Source: Alteromonas sp. KUL42 (GTDB taxonomy: Bacteria; Pseudomonadota; Gammaproteobacteria; Enterobacterales; Alteromonadaceae). Taken from it: DNA of 64,000 nucleotides. This document shows positions 1 to 9,480 of the stretch, in pieces; position 1 is the first letter of the stretch; each line of letters begins with the position of its first letter. The translations under genes were made by a program, and so were the position numbers. Location of the stretch: positions 22,048 to 86,047 of the forward strand of contig NZ_BJKK01000016.1 in assembly GCF_006538325.1 (NCBI RefSeq), in the 5' to 3' direction. The notes under the pieces are model-generated. The model was not told the DNA's origin, did no database searches, and saw only the letters and a list, made by a program, of their open reading frames with translations.

Positions 1-1325
1 ATATGGTGCTGTTCTAAAAGCGCTGTAAATGCCTCTAAGCGCGCGATATCACCCGAAGTACCCACAACATAACCCACGGTGTCATCATCTTTGGCTAGCG
101 CATTGGTACTTTCTACAAACCCAGATTGATAGTCCAAAATAGCGGCTTTGTTGGTTAGCGCCCCTTTGAACGTGCTTAGCGACGTTGTAATTTGATTGGC
201 AATAGTATCTTTGAAAGCAAGGTCGCCGTTTATGGAAGACTGTATATGCCCTCGTGCACTTGCCTGCTCAAACAAAATACCAATGCTGCCATGTAAATCG
301 GGATAGGTTGAGCCTTTCCCCGCATAAAAGTCATCAAAGGCTTCTTCAGTAAAATACAGCTTTCCTTGTTCATCAAACGCGGCTGCATGATAAGTGGCCA
401 GTGCTTCGGTAAGCGTGACATTTTCATCTGGCGTAAGCGGGTTTTTACGCGAACGAACACCCGGTTGGAAGAAGTACGTACTGTCAGTGCCCATTTCATG
501 GAAGTCAGTCAATACATGTGGACGCCATTTGTGAAACTGCTTAATGCGAGCCTGAGACTCTGGATGTGCCAATAGCAACCAGTCGCGATTCAAATCAAAC
601 CAATAGTGATTAGTGCGACCTGAAGGCCACCCCTCATCATGCTCTCTGTGATTGCTGTCAGAAACCAACTGCTTACCTTTGTGCATATTTGCCCATTGAG
701 CAAAACGAGAAAGGCCATCGGGGTTGAAAGAAGGGTCAAGCAGTACAATATTGTTGTCCAGAAGCGCGTTAATTTCGTCACCCTCTGCGGCTGCAAGATA
801 GTAGGCTAGGGCAAGGGAAGCGTTCGAGCCAGACGGCTCATTTCCATGAATGCTGTAACCCATGTAGAAAACAAGTGGAGCATCATCACCGACTTTGTCG
901 CCAGATTGCATGGCATCAATATGCTGTTGACGCAAGGTTTCAATGTTATCTCGGTTGGCTGGCGACGTAATAGTAAGTAAAAGAAGCGGTCGGTTTTCGT
1001 GTGTACGGCCTGTTTCTTCTATAGTAATACGATCTGATGCATTGGCCAGTAACTTCATGTATTCCACTAATTGGTCGTGGCGAACATGCCACTCACCAAT
1101 GTTTGCACCCAATACAGATTCAGGGGTCGGAATAGCAGGGTTATACGTAACAGTGCTAGGTAGGAAGTCGTGAACTGACTTTCCTCCTTTGTCCGGTGTA
1201 ATGACAACAGGTGCCGCATTGACAGTTTGTACCGTTGCCGCGCCTAGTGACATCGCGCCAAAAGTAAGTGCTGTTGCCAATGCTAAATGGTTTTTTCTGG
1301 CAGATTTGTGCAAATTCGTTAGCAT
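1..1325 (-). CDS. Secreted M14 family zinc carboxypeptidase (partial, C-terminus beyond window)
   Basis: The reading frame starts at the ATG at 1323-1325 and stays open to the window edge, giving 441 residues of an unfinished protein. Residues 1-38 form a Sec-type signal peptide (basic start, hydrophobic stretch, likely cleavage after VNA). The M14 zinc site is visible: H160-x-x-E163 in SIHGNEPSGS and H276 in TDFHEMG, with a candidate catalytic glutamate E353 in LFEQASARG. It should be exported and trim peptides in the periplasm or outside the cell. The gene is divergent from nfuA. Family assignment is strong; substrate is unknown. The C-terminal domain cannot be judged. Confidence 0.85.
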   Translation of the reverse strand, partial: MLTNLHKSARKNHLALATALTFGAMSLGAATVQTVNAAPVVITPDKGGKSVHDFLPSTVTYNPAIPTPESVLGANIGEWHVRHDQLVEYMKLLANASDRITIEETGRTHENRPLLLLTITSPANRDNIETLRQQHIDAMQSGDKVGDDAPLVFYMGYSIHGNEPSGSNASLALAYYLAAAEGDEINALLDNNIVLLDPSFNPDGLSRFAQWANMHKGKQLVSDSNHREHDEGWPSGRTNHYWFDLNRDWLLLAHPESQARIKQFHKWRPHVLTDFHEMGTDSTYFFQPGVRSRKNPLTPDENVTLTEALATYHAAAFDEQGKLYFTEEAFDDFYAGKGSTYPDLHGSIGILFEQASARGHIQSSINGDLAFKDTIANQITTSLSTFKGALTNKAAILDYQSGFVESTNALAKDDDTVGYVVGTSGDIARLEAFTALLEQHH

Positions 1326-1486
1326 CGCGTTTCCCGTCTTGTTGTTATGGTTGAGGTAGTGTTGAGATAAACAACCGCCTCAACAAATTCGATTTAGTGA
1401 AATAATTTATTTCATTAATACTTGACTGTTTTAGTCAGGTAAATTTGTTACAATGACTAAAATTTCAAAATAAGTAGGACTTGTTG

Positions 1487-2065
1487 ATGATTACTATATC
1501 AGAAGAAGCTCAGGCTCACTTCGTAAAACTGTTGAGTAAACAAGAGTCTGGCACGAATATTCGTGTATTCGTCGTAAACCCAGGCACGTCGTCGGCAGAG
1601 TGTGGCGTGTCCTATTGTCCACCGGATGCTGTTGAAGCAACTGACACGCGTTTGCCATTCAATGGTTTCGATGCAGTGGTTGATGAAGAAAGTGCACCGT
1701 TTCTTGAAGAGGCGGAAATTGATTATGTCACTGACCAAATGGGCTCGCAGCTAACACTTAAAGCGCCTAATGCAAAAGCGCGTAAAGTATCGGACGATGC
1801 ACCACTGGTTGAACGTATCAACTACATGATCGAATCAGAAATTAACCCTCAACTTGCTAGCCACGGTGGTAAAGTGATGTTGGTGGAAGTCACCGAAGAC
1901 GGTTACGCCATTTTACAATTCGGTGGTGGTTGTAACGGCTGCTCAATGGTAGACGTAACACTTAAAGATGGCATTGAAAAACAAATGCTTGAGCAGTTTG
2001 CGGGTGAACTGAACGGTGTACGTGATGCCACAGAGCACGAAGCGGGCGAACACTCGTATTATTAA
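1487..2065 (+). CDS. nfuA: Fe-S biogenesis protein NfuA
   Basis: This 192-residue protein closely resembles E. coli NfuA over its whole length. The N-terminal A-type-like domain (about 1-95) has lost the usual cluster cysteines, and the C-terminal Nfu domain carries the C149-x-x-C152 motif (GGCNGCS) that binds a [4Fe-4S] cluster at the dimer interface. The protein carries and delivers Fe-S clusters in the cytoplasm and is important under oxidative stress or iron limitation. Two in-frame TTG codons lie just upstream, but the ATG at 1487 is chosen because it matches the family N-terminus (MITIS...) and has AGGA about 7 bases ahead. The protein ends in the conserved EHSYY-type tail. Confidence 0.97.
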   Translation: MITISEEAQAHFVKLLSKQESGTNIRVFVVNPGTSSAECGVSYCPPDAVEATDTRLPFNGFDAVVDEESAPFLEEAEIDYVTDQMGSQLTLKAPNAKARKVSDDAPLVERINYMIESEINPQLASHGGKVMLVEVTEDGYAILQFGGGCNGCSMVDVTLKDGIEKQMLEQFAGELNGVRDATEHEAGEHSYY

Positions 2066-2099
2066 GTATTTTGCTAAGTACTACTGAGTAACAACCAGT

Positions 2100-2330
2100 A
2101 TGCTATCCCAAGACATACACAAAAGCTGGCAACGATTTAAAGTCGGTTTGGCTATTTTCGTTGCTGGTGTTGTGTTGTTGTTTTTGTTAAGCCATGTACA
2201 CATTGTGTTTTATTACCTTTCAGTAGGCATATTGTTGATTGGCTTTGGCTATGCCATGCTGGGCTACGCGGGAATATTCCTGCAACGTTTTGCCTTTATT
2301 AAAGACAAAAAGCCACCGCCAAAATTTTAA
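2100..2330 (+). CDS. Small two-helix inner-membrane protein, unknown function
   Basis: A 76-residue protein follows nfuA by 34 bp. It has a short basic amphipathic start, two predicted membrane segments (about 15-32 and 35-58) and a lysine/proline-rich tail (KDKKPPPKF). No enzyme motif is visible. The close spacing after nfuA suggests co-transcription, but no functional link can be read from the sequence. The ribosome binding site is weak, so the start is not certain. Confidence 0.6.
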   Translation: MLSQDIHKSWQRFKVGLAIFVAGVVLLFLLSHVHIVFYYLSVGILLIGFGYAMLGYAGIFLQRFAFIKDKKPPPKF

Positions 2331-2413
2331 TACGCTTTTATCCATCGAAGCCTTTTTTTACTCCCTCACTTTCTATCCCTTTCTTTTGACCACGTACTTT
2401 TTTAAATTTCATC

Positions 2414-2678
2414 ATACCAATCCGCATAGATAATTGCCCACTCAGAAGGCGCTGGCAAGTTTCCTAGCGAAGCGTGGGAATGCAGGAATGGCTGTCCCCT
2501 TTCAAATTCCCAGAATGAAGCTAGGAAGCTTGCCAGACCTTCCCGAAGGGCGAGTTTAAAATGTCCGTACTCTTTGTTGTGTCACCTTGATGTAAAACCA
2601 CTATACCTGCGGTAACACGCCGCGATTACGAACATTTTAACTCTCGCTGAGTGGGTAGTTATCTGTGCGGACTGGTAT
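2414..2678. mobile_element. MITE-like non-coding element with 32 bp terminal inverted repeats
   Basis: The two ends, 2414-2445 and 2647-2678, are inverted copies of each other with 28 of 32 bases matching, starting ATACC and ending GGTAT. A second, inner inverted repeat is nested inside: 17-base arms at 2452-2468 and 2520-2536 with one mismatch. No coding frame of note lies within the 265 bp. The right 127 bp (2552-2678) recurs in inverted orientation at 29622-29748 with only 4 differences. TA dinucleotides next to the CC/GG ends would fit a TA target duplication as made by IS630/Tc1-type transposases, but that is inference. No transposase is in the window. Confidence 0.8.
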
Positions 2679-2775
2679 CGAACACTACCGCCCATGCTGA
2701 GTTTGTTATATTGCGCTTGCAAACACACTTGTCTCGCTGCACAGTATTTCTTTTGCGCAATCGGCTAAAGCTGTT

Positions 2776-3471
2776 ATGAAAAAACTGGGACTTATAGGCG
2801 GTATGAGTTGGGAATCGACCGTGAGTTACTACCAAGCTATCAACCGTGGCATCAATACACAATTAGGTGGATTGCACAGTGCCAAACTCTTACTTAGCAG
2901 TGTGGATTTTGCGGAAATTGCACACCTTCAACATCAAGATGAATGGCCCGCGCTGGCGAATGTTCTCAGTAAAGAAGCTATAAACTTACAAACCGCAGGC
3001 GCAGATGCCATTTTAATTTGTACTAACACTATGCACAAAGTGGCAGATGAAGTGGAAGCCAGCATTACCATTCCACTTATTCATATTGCCGATGCCACTG
3101 GTCAGTTATTAAAGCAGCAAGGCGTGAAAACCATAGGACTACTTGGTACACGCTTCACAATGGAGCAAGCATTTTATAAAAGCCGCCTCAAAGAGAAATT
3201 CGATATTGACGTGGTTGTGCCAAATGCATCACAAAGAGACCTTGTGCATAAAATTATTTATGAGCAATTATGCAAGGGGGTGATTTGTAATGCATCGCGC
3301 GAAGCGTATATTGAAATTATCGATATGCTTGCTGAAAAAGGTGCTGAAGGGGTAATTTTGGGTTGCACAGAAATTGCCTTACTTATACAACAAGCACACA
3401 CGTCAGTGCGTTTATATGATACCACCGCTATTCATGCACAAACTGCTATTGAGTTTGCATTAAGCAATTAG
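2776..3471 (+). CDS. Aspartate/glutamate racemase family protein
   Basis: This 231-residue protein belongs to the PLP-independent Asp/Glu/hydantoin racemase family. It shows the start motif LGLIGGMSWEST and both catalytic cysteines, C82 in CTNTMH and C197 in GCTEI, which abstract and return the alpha proton in a two-base mechanism. It is closest to the broad-specificity YgeA type rather than the peptidoglycan glutamate racemase MurI. Likely substrates are aspartate, glutamate or other amino acids; the sequence does not decide which. It lies between the MITE-like element and a VOC gene. Confidence 0.88.
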   Translation: MKKLGLIGGMSWESTVSYYQAINRGINTQLGGLHSAKLLLSSVDFAEIAHLQHQDEWPALANVLSKEAINLQTAGADAILICTNTMHKVADEVEASITIPLIHIADATGQLLKQQGVKTIGLLGTRFTMEQAFYKSRLKEKFDIDVVVPNASQRDLVHKIIYEQLCKGVICNASREAYIEIIDMLAEKGAEGVILGCTEIALLIQQAHTSVRLYDTTAIHAQTAIEFALSN

Positions 3472-3526
3472 CACGTAAATTTAGCTGCTCTACATTTGCA
3501 GTATTATTTTAGATAAGGACACAACT

Positions 3527-3910
3527 ATGTTTAGTCATATAATGATTGGTGCCAACGACCTTGAAGCTTCAAAGGCATTTTACGACGCGACGCTTGCCGT
3601 ATTGGGTTATGACGCGGGTGTTTATGACGATTATGGACGGGTATTTTATTATACGCCTAAAGGTATACTTGCGTTAACGAAGCCAATTAATGGTGAAGCT
3701 GCAACTCACGGTAATGGCTCTACTATCGGTTTGGCAGCACGTACGCCTGAAGTGGTAGACGAATGGCATAAAGTGGGTAGTGAACATGGTGGCGTTCCTT
3801 GTGAAGATCCACCGGGAATACGTGGAAATGCAGAGCGTCAATTGTACTTAGCGTATCTTCGCGACCCTTCAGGCAACAAACTTTGTGCAACGCATATTGT
3901 AAGAAAGTAA
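3527..3910 (+). CDS. VOC (glyoxalase/bleomycin resistance-like) family protein
   Basis: A 127-residue single VOC domain: the N-terminal beta strand MFSHIMIGANDLEAS opens the first module, and the C-terminal YLRDPSGNKLCATH strand is typical of the second. Such proteins usually dimerise to make a metal-binding pocket and act as glyoxalase-like lyases, dioxygenases or drug-binding proteins. Here the substrate is unknown. AAGGA lies about 9 bases before the ATG. A 9 bp hairpin separates it from the downstream methyltransferase. Confidence 0.8.
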   Translation: MFSHIMIGANDLEASKAFYDATLAVLGYDAGVYDDYGRVFYYTPKGILALTKPINGEAATHGNGSTIGLAARTPEVVDEWHKVGSEHGGVPCEDPPGIRGNAERQLYLAYLRDPSGNKLCATHIVRK

Positions 3911-3931
3911 GCCTAGAAGTCACCTTTGATA

Positions 3932-3959
3932 ACGCGAAGCATATTCTTTCGCTTCGCGT
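3932..3959. other. Intergenic hairpin between VOC and methyltransferase genes
   Basis: Arms ACGCGAAGC (3932-3940) and GCTTCGCGT (3951-3959) pair perfectly over 9 bp with a 10-base loop. There is no run of T after it, so it is a weak terminator candidate or an mRNA processing or stability structure. Confidence 0.45.
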
Positions 3960-3974
3960 AAATGGTTTTAAATC

Positions 3975-4607
3975 ATGACACCTGAACAAACGGGTAAAGC
4001 CTACGACAGTATTACAGGGCTGTGGACACGCCCCGAATTCAATAGCGAAAATGGTACAAGTAGCTATCGCCATGCATTGGCGTTTCTTCCTTCCCACCTA
4101 CTAAACGGGACGCATTTCGCATTAGATATAGGGTGCGGATGTACTAACCGTTTTGTACCAATTATTGAAGATAAAAAGCTTGTTTATGAAGGCGTCGACA
4201 TATCTAACAACATGCTAGACATTGCGCGTAAATCGCTGCCTGAGCACACCTTTTACTACCATGACATTTGTAGTTTCAACTTTCCTAAACAGTATGCTTT
4301 TATTTCGGCGTGGGACAGTTTGTGGCACGTACCACTGCATCAGCAGGAAGCGCTATTGGTAACGCTTTGCCACCAGTTAGAAGCAGGGGGTGTGTTGATG
4401 TTCTCTTGTGGAGGTGTCGATGAAGCTGGCTGTCATACCAATCAAGCAATGGGCCCAGAGGTATACTATGCGTCATTGGGAATTAATGGTTATGTGTCAC
4501 TATTAGTAGATGCAGGCATGTTCATTCGTCATATTAACTACGACCAGTACCCTGAACAACATACTGTCATCATTGCTCAAAAGCCATGTCTGAACACTTC
4601 ACCTTAA
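3975..4607 (+). CDS. Class I SAM-dependent methyltransferase
   Basis: A 210-residue protein with a Rossmann-type methyltransferase core: motif I is ALDIGCGC (residues 49-56), followed by an acidic post-II residue in YEGVDISNNML, and a motif IV-like FISAWDSLWHVPL. These bind S-adenosylmethionine. The acceptor substrate is not recognisable. It lies 64 bp after the VOC gene on the same strand and faces the MATE gene tail to tail. Confidence 0.8.
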   Translation: MTPEQTGKAYDSITGLWTRPEFNSENGTSSYRHALAFLPSHLLNGTHFALDIGCGCTNRFVPIIEDKKLVYEGVDISNNMLDIARKSLPEHTFYYHDICSFNFPKQYAFISAWDSLWHVPLHQQEALLVTLCHQLEAGGVLMFSCGGVDEAGCHTNQAMGPEVYYASLGINGYVSLLVDAGMFIRHINYDQYPEQHTVIIAQKPCLNTSP

Positions 4608-4698
4608 CGCCTTCATAATGCTTCCACCCACACAACCTTTCGCATAGCTTCTAAACCGTGATGACAACATGGGTTTGGATTTGGGTTTGGGTTTCGGC

Positions 4699-6039
4699 CT
4701 ATTGCTCGCTTAGCGCACCTTGTTTATCTAAGCTGTAAAAGCACCACGCTAAAGTAATACCTCGCGCAAGGAGAAAGGCAAGCAATGCAAACCACAAACT
4801 TCTGTTCCCGCTACTTTGGGTAAAAAACCACATGGGGAAGAACACGCCCAGTGCACTAATTATCATAGTATTACGCATGGCACTTGCGCGCGTTAGTCCT
4901 ACAAAAACACCATCGTAAAGAAAACACCAATGAGCTAGTAAGGGTAATAGCACCATTAACGGCAAGTAAGGTGAGGCAGCATCGACAATGGACGTATGCT
5001 CTGTGAGCTGCATTACAATAGTGCTGCCCGAAAAATAGAAAAGTGCACTGTAGCCAAGAGCAAATAACGACGACCATAATAAACCTTGGTATGTGCGCCG
5101 CTTAATTTCGCTGTCGTCTCTTGCGCCTTTTGCTTCTCCTACTAAGGCTTCAACACCGTATGCGATACCATCTAATCCTAAGGCGATTAACACAAAAAAC
5201 TGCATCAAAATGGCATTAACAGCTGCTGGCGTTTCGCCATACCTTGCCCCTTGAATGGTGAGAAACGCTAAACACCCTTGCAGCGCCAGATTGCGCAGCA
5301 GCATGTCACTATTGAGCTTCATAAGCACTTTACGTGCAGCGCGGTCAAACCAGCTTCGGCAAACACGAACACCACCCGCAAGCTTAATTGACACCATTAA
5401 CGCCATGGCTGCCATGCTGTATTCCGCTATAATACTGGCAAGTGCCACACCAGCAACCGAGAACTCGAAGTGAAAGACAAACAAAATATCCAGCGCTGCA
5501 TTAAGCAAATTGCCGATAATTTGTATCACCATAACGGCGCGGGTTTTCTGTTGACCTACCAACCATCCCACCAACGCTAGATTAAGCATAGCTGCTGGCG
5601 CTCCCCAAACACGCACGTCAAAATAGGCTTTTAAGTATTCAGCGACGTGAGTGTTAGGCTGAGTAAGTGCAATGCCCATTTTAACAATGGGCACTTGAAG
5701 CAATACAATAAGCACACCCAAGACCATTGCCACACCAATGGTTTGCCAGAGTACTTTTGCAGATTCGTACACCCGATTTTCATGGCCTTTTGCCTGCGCA
5801 CTTAACCCTGTAGAAGACATTCGCAAGAAACCGCAAACCCAGTATATTTGGGTAAGGATCAGCGCACCTACTGAAGCCCCGGCTAGCATCGCAGGTAATG
5901 ACATATGCCCGAGTACTGCCGTATCTACCAATCCAAGTAGTGGCGTGGTGACATTCGCTAAAATCATCGGCAGCGCTAACGCCAATAGACGTGTATGATC
6001 GCTAAAGAAAGAGTGTGGTGAATCTGAACGGCGAGGCAT
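4699..6039 (-). CDS. MATE family efflux transporter, DinF subfamily
   Basis: A 446-residue, very hydrophobic protein with about 12 membrane helices and the MATE hallmarks: LALPMILANVTTPLLGLVDTAVLGH in the first helices and a matching repeat in the second half. DinF-type members export drugs or toxic organic cations using Na+ or H+ gradients. In E. coli dinF follows lexA, but here the two genes are 11 kb apart and I see no CTGT-N8-ACAG box in the 61 bp before this start, so SOS control is not supported. Substrate unknown. Confidence 0.88.
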   Translation of the reverse strand: MPRRSDSPHSFFSDHTRLLALALPMILANVTTPLLGLVDTAVLGHMSLPAMLAGASVGALILTQIYWVCGFLRMSSTGLSAQAKGHENRVYESAKVLWQTIGVAMVLGVLIVLLQVPIVKMGIALTQPNTHVAEYLKAYFDVRVWGAPAAMLNLALVGWLVGQQKTRAVMVIQIIGNLLNAALDILFVFHFEFSVAGVALASIIAEYSMAAMALMVSIKLAGGVRVCRSWFDRAARKVLMKLNSDMLLRNLALQGCLAFLTIQGARYGETPAAVNAILMQFFVLIALGLDGIAYGVEALVGEAKGARDDSEIKRRTYQGLLWSSLFALGYSALFYFSGSTIVMQLTEHTSIVDAASPYLPLMVLLPLLAHWCFLYDGVFVGLTRASAMRNTMIISALGVFFPMWFFTQSSGNRSLWFALLAFLLARGITLAWCFYSLDKQGALSEQ

Positions 6040-6100
6040 ACATTGATCTCTAATCGGTATTTTCAGCTATATAAAAGTGACCTAACAACGGGAGTGTACC

Positions 6101-7273
6101 ATGTTAAAGGACTTTCTTAGACGGGCAAAAAGCCTTGTGGCTAAATGGGCTATTAGCACTACGAGGGTTTCGGGGAATGAATGGGCTTATCTAAACACAT
6201 TTAAGTCAACCTTTGCGTTAACATTGCTTGGTCTTTCAACTGTCCCCCCTGCATGGTCACACTCAAATGAGGGTCACTCTTCCACTGTGCCAAACGCAGC
6301 TATATTGCTTTATCATCATGTATCAACAAAAACGCCACCCAGTACAAGTATTTCCCCTGACGATTTTTTAGCGCATATGCAATACCTAAAAGCGCATCAT
6401 ACTGTGGTGCCACTTCAAGATGTGGTTAACGCGCTTAAAGCAGGATCGCCGCTTCCCGACAAAGCCGTTGCAATTACTTTTGACGACGGTTATGCCAATA
6501 TTTTGGACAATGCCCATCCTATTCTGACTGACATGGGGTTTAGCTATACTATTTTTATCAATCCAAATGAAATTGGCGTTGGTCCTAAGCAGCTAACCTG
6601 GGAGCAAGTCATTGCCATGCAAAGCGAAGGCGTGACATTTGCAAACCATACGCTAGACCATTTGCATATGTTAAACGGTGAGAGTACGCAAAATGAAACA
6701 ACATGGCTTAAACAAGTGTGGGATAACGTACTAGCAGCTGAGCAGAATATTAAAGAAAAGTTGGACGTTGAGTTACGCTATCTAGCATACCCCTTCGGTG
6801 AATATAATGTGGCGTTAACCGCACAACTGAAAGAGGCTGGCTATATAGGTTTTGGTCAGCACTCTGGCGCGGTAGGCCCATTGAGCAATCTTCAAGCACT
6901 CCCGCGTTTTCCGGCTGCAGGCCCATATGCAAATTTAGCTACACTTAAAAATAAGCTGAATAGTTTGGCTATGCCGGTTGTCGAGACATCTTTGCCCGAG
7001 CCTCGTCAGCGTAGTAGAACGTTAGTTAACCCCGTACGGCTAACGGTTGAAAGTGACGACATGCGACTATCGCAAGTGAATTGCTTTTACAGTGGAAAAC
7101 CTATTCCCACGTCAGTGGATGAAAACACCTTTGCTTTTACGCTAGATAGCGCATTACCTGTGGGTCGTTCTAGAGTAAATTGTACTGCACCTTCAATTAG
7201 TCAAGCTGGGCGATACTATTGGTATTCCGTGCCATTTTTTGTGGCAGACGAACAAGGTAATTACCCAGACTAA
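6101..7273 (+). CDS. Polysaccharide deacetylase (NodB homology) family protein
   Basis: The 390-residue protein has a NodB deacetylase domain at about 65-290. Metal and catalytic residues are seen in TFDDGYANI (D128, D129) and the H183-TLD-H187 motif, followed by the YPFGEYN strand. These enzymes remove N- or O-acetyl groups from sugars. A C-terminal beta-rich region of about 80 residues lies beyond the domain. The N-terminus is odd: about 35 basic/mixed residues precede a hydrophobic segment ending PPAWS, so export may start from an internal signal anchor, or the true start may differ. Substrate unknown, probably an envelope or extracellular polysaccharide. Confidence 0.85.
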   Translation: MLKDFLRRAKSLVAKWAISTTRVSGNEWAYLNTFKSTFALTLLGLSTVPPAWSHSNEGHSSTVPNAAILLYHHVSTKTPPSTSISPDDFLAHMQYLKAHHTVVPLQDVVNALKAGSPLPDKAVAITFDDGYANILDNAHPILTDMGFSYTIFINPNEIGVGPKQLTWEQVIAMQSEGVTFANHTLDHLHMLNGESTQNETTWLKQVWDNVLAAEQNIKEKLDVELRYLAYPFGEYNVALTAQLKEAGYIGFGQHSGAVGPLSNLQALPRFPAAGPYANLATLKNKLNSLAMPVVETSLPEPRQRSRTLVNPVRLTVESDDMRLSQVNCFYSGKPIPTSVDENTFAFTLDSALPVGRSRVNCTAPSISQAGRYYWYSVPFFVADEQGNYPD

Positions 7274-7276
7274 ACC

Positions 7277-7308
7277 TGTAGAGCTTTGCTCTAATGCAAA
7301 GCTCTACA
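7277..7308. terminator. Perfect 13 bp hairpin between convergent genes
   Basis: Arms at 7277-7289 and 7296-7308 pair over 13 bases with a 6-base loop (TCTAAT). It sits 4 bp after the deacetylase stop and before the end of the convergent GNAT gene. There is little T-tract on either side, but its place suggests a bidirectional transcription end or an mRNA 3' stabiliser. Confidence 0.6.
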
Positions 7309-7326
7309 ACCATAGATAAACAAAAA

Positions 7327-7914
7327 TTACACGTCGCGCGAAAAACGTATAAAGCCTTTATTGATGGACGCTTCACTAAACCCAAGTTTTTGATAAAAAC
7401 GAATAGCCGGAATATTGGCTACTTCAACGTCTAGTACCATTTTTTGTTTATTTAGTTTTTCTGCGCGCTTTTGCATGGTATCAACTAAAGCTGATCCCAC
7501 ACCTTGGCGTTTTGCATGCTCTGCAACAGAAAGGTGTCCAATCATAAGCTCAGTATTTTTCGGTGGTGATAAGTTAACCGCGACAGTTTGATTGCGCACC
7601 AGTACTGTCATCGCTTCATCAAGGGTAAAATAAGAGGTCATACTGTCGAGTGTGGCACGGTCGAAAGCCGCTCCGAGCTTGCTATGCCAAGAAGTAACCA
7701 CACCACAAATACCTTTGGCACTTTCTGCCACCCAGTGATTCTTAAACCCGTACTGCCCAACACCAAGCTGCCATGCATGGGTAAGATAACCCAGTGCAGT
7801 CTTTTGTGGGTTATGTTCAAAAATAGAAGTAATCAATGACTCTGCGGCACTTAAAATAAGCGGAGTCGCCTGCGCAGCATCAGAGGCTGCACCTAGCCTA
7901 ATTTTGATATCCAT
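7327..7914 (-). CDS. GNAT family N-acetyltransferase
   Basis: A 195-residue protein with a GNAT fold. The acetyl-CoA loop motif is visible as AKRQGVGSALVDTMQKRA, preceded by the strand IGHLSVAEH and followed by LDVEVANIPAIRFYQKLGF, a classic GNAT motif B. It would move an acetyl group from acetyl-CoA to an unknown amine. It starts one base past the end of the SCO gene and is probably the last gene of the oxidase assembly transcript, but there is no sequence sign that it acts in oxidase biogenesis. Confidence 0.85.
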   Translation of the reverse strand: MDIKIRLGAASDAAQATPLILSAAESLITSIFEHNPQKTALGYLTHAWQLGVGQYGFKNHWVAESAKGICGVVTSWHSKLGAAFDRATLDSMTSYFTLDEAMTVLVRNQTVAVNLSPPKNTELMIGHLSVAEHAKRQGVGSALVDTMQKRAEKLNKQKMVLDVEVANIPAIRFYQKLGFSEASINKGFIRFSRDV

Positions 7915-7915
7915 A

Positions 7916-8566
7916 TTACTGCTTTGTGATTATAACTGGCATATCTTCCAGTATTTGCTGAGAATCACTTATCGATAGCTTTCCAGGCTCTCTTTTTGGT
8001 TTAAATCTCCCTATCACCCTAGCTTGAGGGTCGACAAGCACAACAGACGCACTATGGTCTACTAAGTAATTGGGGTTGTCGGTGCTTTCAGCCATTGCGT
8101 ACATCATGCCCAAATTGCGAACAAAGGGAAATAAGGCTGCGTGCTCGCCGGTAACCGCCACAAACTCGCTATTAAAATAGCTCACATATTCAGAAAGTCT
8201 ATCTATTGTGTCTCGTTTAGGATCAACCGACACAAAAATGACACGAATGGGGTTAGAACTCTCTATCGCTTGTAACTCTGGATAAATTTCATTGAGTTGG
8301 GCCATGGTTGTTGGACAAATATCAGGGCAAAAGGTGTAACCGACAAACAGGAGGCTCCACTGGCCTAAAAGTGATGCTTCAGTAAAGGTATTTTGCTCGT
8401 CATCCGTCAAAGAGAATGGGGCGATTACTCTTGGTTCAGGGTAGGACTGAAAGTACTTAGGTATAGCCTCACTGTGAGAGCCTGGGGGCGCGATATAAAG
8501 CGCCCCAACAATGCCGGCGACCAGTGCAACAGCAGCTATAACACCAACTAAAATCTTTTGATTCAT
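7916..8566 (-). CDS. SCO1/SenC family copper chaperone for cytochrome oxidase
   Basis: A 216-residue protein anchored by an N-terminal membrane helix (about 5-25) with a thioredoxin-like domain facing the periplasm. The copper site is C80-PDI-C84 in [10 protein letters not shown], with the conserved histidine in [15 protein letters not shown] proteins deliver copper to the CuA centre of oxidase subunit II and reduce its cysteines. Its start overlaps the end of the heme O synthase gene by 4 bp, so the two are translationally coupled. Confidence 0.95.
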   Translation of the reverse strand: MNQKILVGVIAAVALVAGIVGALYIAPPGSHSEAIPKYFQSYPEPRVIAPFSLTDDEQNTFTEASLLGQWSLLFVGYTFCPDICPTTMAQLNEIYPELQAIESSNPIRVIFVSVDPKRDTIDRLSEYVSYFNSEFVAVTGEHAALFPFVRNLGMMYAMAESTDNPNYLVDHSASVVLVDPQARVIGRFKPKREPGKLSISDSQQILEDMPVIITKQ

Positions 8567-9480
8567 AAACTTAAAGGTATGTAGTGGTCTAAAAGTAATA
8601 CCACAAACAATAACATGAGATGAATAATTGAGAACCTAAAAGTTTTCATAGCAGTTTGCGCTTGCGCTGCAAACTTTAGCTTCACCGCGTAGTAAAGGAA
8701 GCCAAGATTAAGCACACTAGAGCCGATCAGGTAAATGAGATCGCTCATACCAATCAAATAAGGCATTAAGCAAACAAGACCCAATAAAACGGTATATAAG
8801 AGCACTGACGTTTTGGTAAATGACACACCATGGGTCACCGGCAACATCGGCACTTTCGCTTTTGCGTAGTCTTTTTCACGGTGAATAGCTAACGCCCAAA
8901 AATGTGGTGGTGTCCACGTGAATACAATTAATACCAACAGCAAAGCATGCGCGTGCACTTCACCTGTAACCGCGGTCCAACCCAACAACGGCGGAGCAGC
9001 ACCTGCAAGACCTCCAATCACAATGTTCTGAGGGGTGGCGCGCTTCAAGTACATGGTATAAACAAACGCGTAACCAACAAGGCTCGCCAAGGTTAACCAC
9101 GCGGTTAACATATTGACAAATACTGCAAGTAGCGCAAACCCCAAAGTGCCTAGCACCAAAGCAAACCACAGGGCATTTCCTACACTCACTTTCCCCTTTG
9201 CAACAGGGCGATTGAAGGTACGCGCCATCATGCTATCAATTTTGTGGTCCACCACGTGGTTGATAACCGCCGCAGATGCCGACAACATACCAATACCTGC
9301 AAGCCCGCTTATCAACGTGACAGCATCCACCCAACCAGGCGTAGCCAAACACATACCCACAAGTGCAGTGAGCAGTAACAACATAACCACATTAGGCTTT
9401 GTCATCTCATAATAATCACGCCAAGACACCGTTTTGTGTTGTTTGGTAACACTCGCTTGAAAAGAAACAGATTTAGCCAT
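8563..9480 (-). CDS. cyoE: Protoheme IX farnesyltransferase (heme O synthase)
   Basis: The 305-residue membrane protein is a UbiA-family prenyltransferase. It carries the aspartate-rich motif [15 protein letters not shown] and the second motif around [18 protein letters not shown]. It attaches a farnesyl group to heme B to make heme O, which CtaA upstream then turns into heme A. It has about nine membrane helices. A good Shine-Dalgarno (GGAGG) precedes the ATG, and the gene overlaps ctaA by 8 bp. It could equally be called ctaB. Confidence 0.97.
   Translation of the reverse strand: MAKSVSFQASVTKQHKTVSWRDYYEMTKPNVVMLLLLTALVGMCLATPGWVDAVTLISGLAGIGMLSASAAVINHVVDHKIDSMMARTFNRPVAKGKVSVGNALWFALVLGTLGFALLAVFVNMLTAWLTLASLVGYAFVYTMYLKRATPQNIVIGGLAGAAPPLLGWTAVTGEVHAHALLLVLIVFTWTPPHFWALAIHREKDYAKAKVPMLPVTHGVSFTKTSVLLYTVLLGLVCLMPYLIGMSDLIYLIGSSVLNLGFLYYAVKLKFAAQAQTAMKTFRFSIIHLMLLFVVLLLDHYIPLSL

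Noticed and set aside
4699..6100. SOS control of the DinF-like MATE gene
   Set aside because: No CTGT-N8-ACAG box is present in the upstream region, and the gene is far from lexA.
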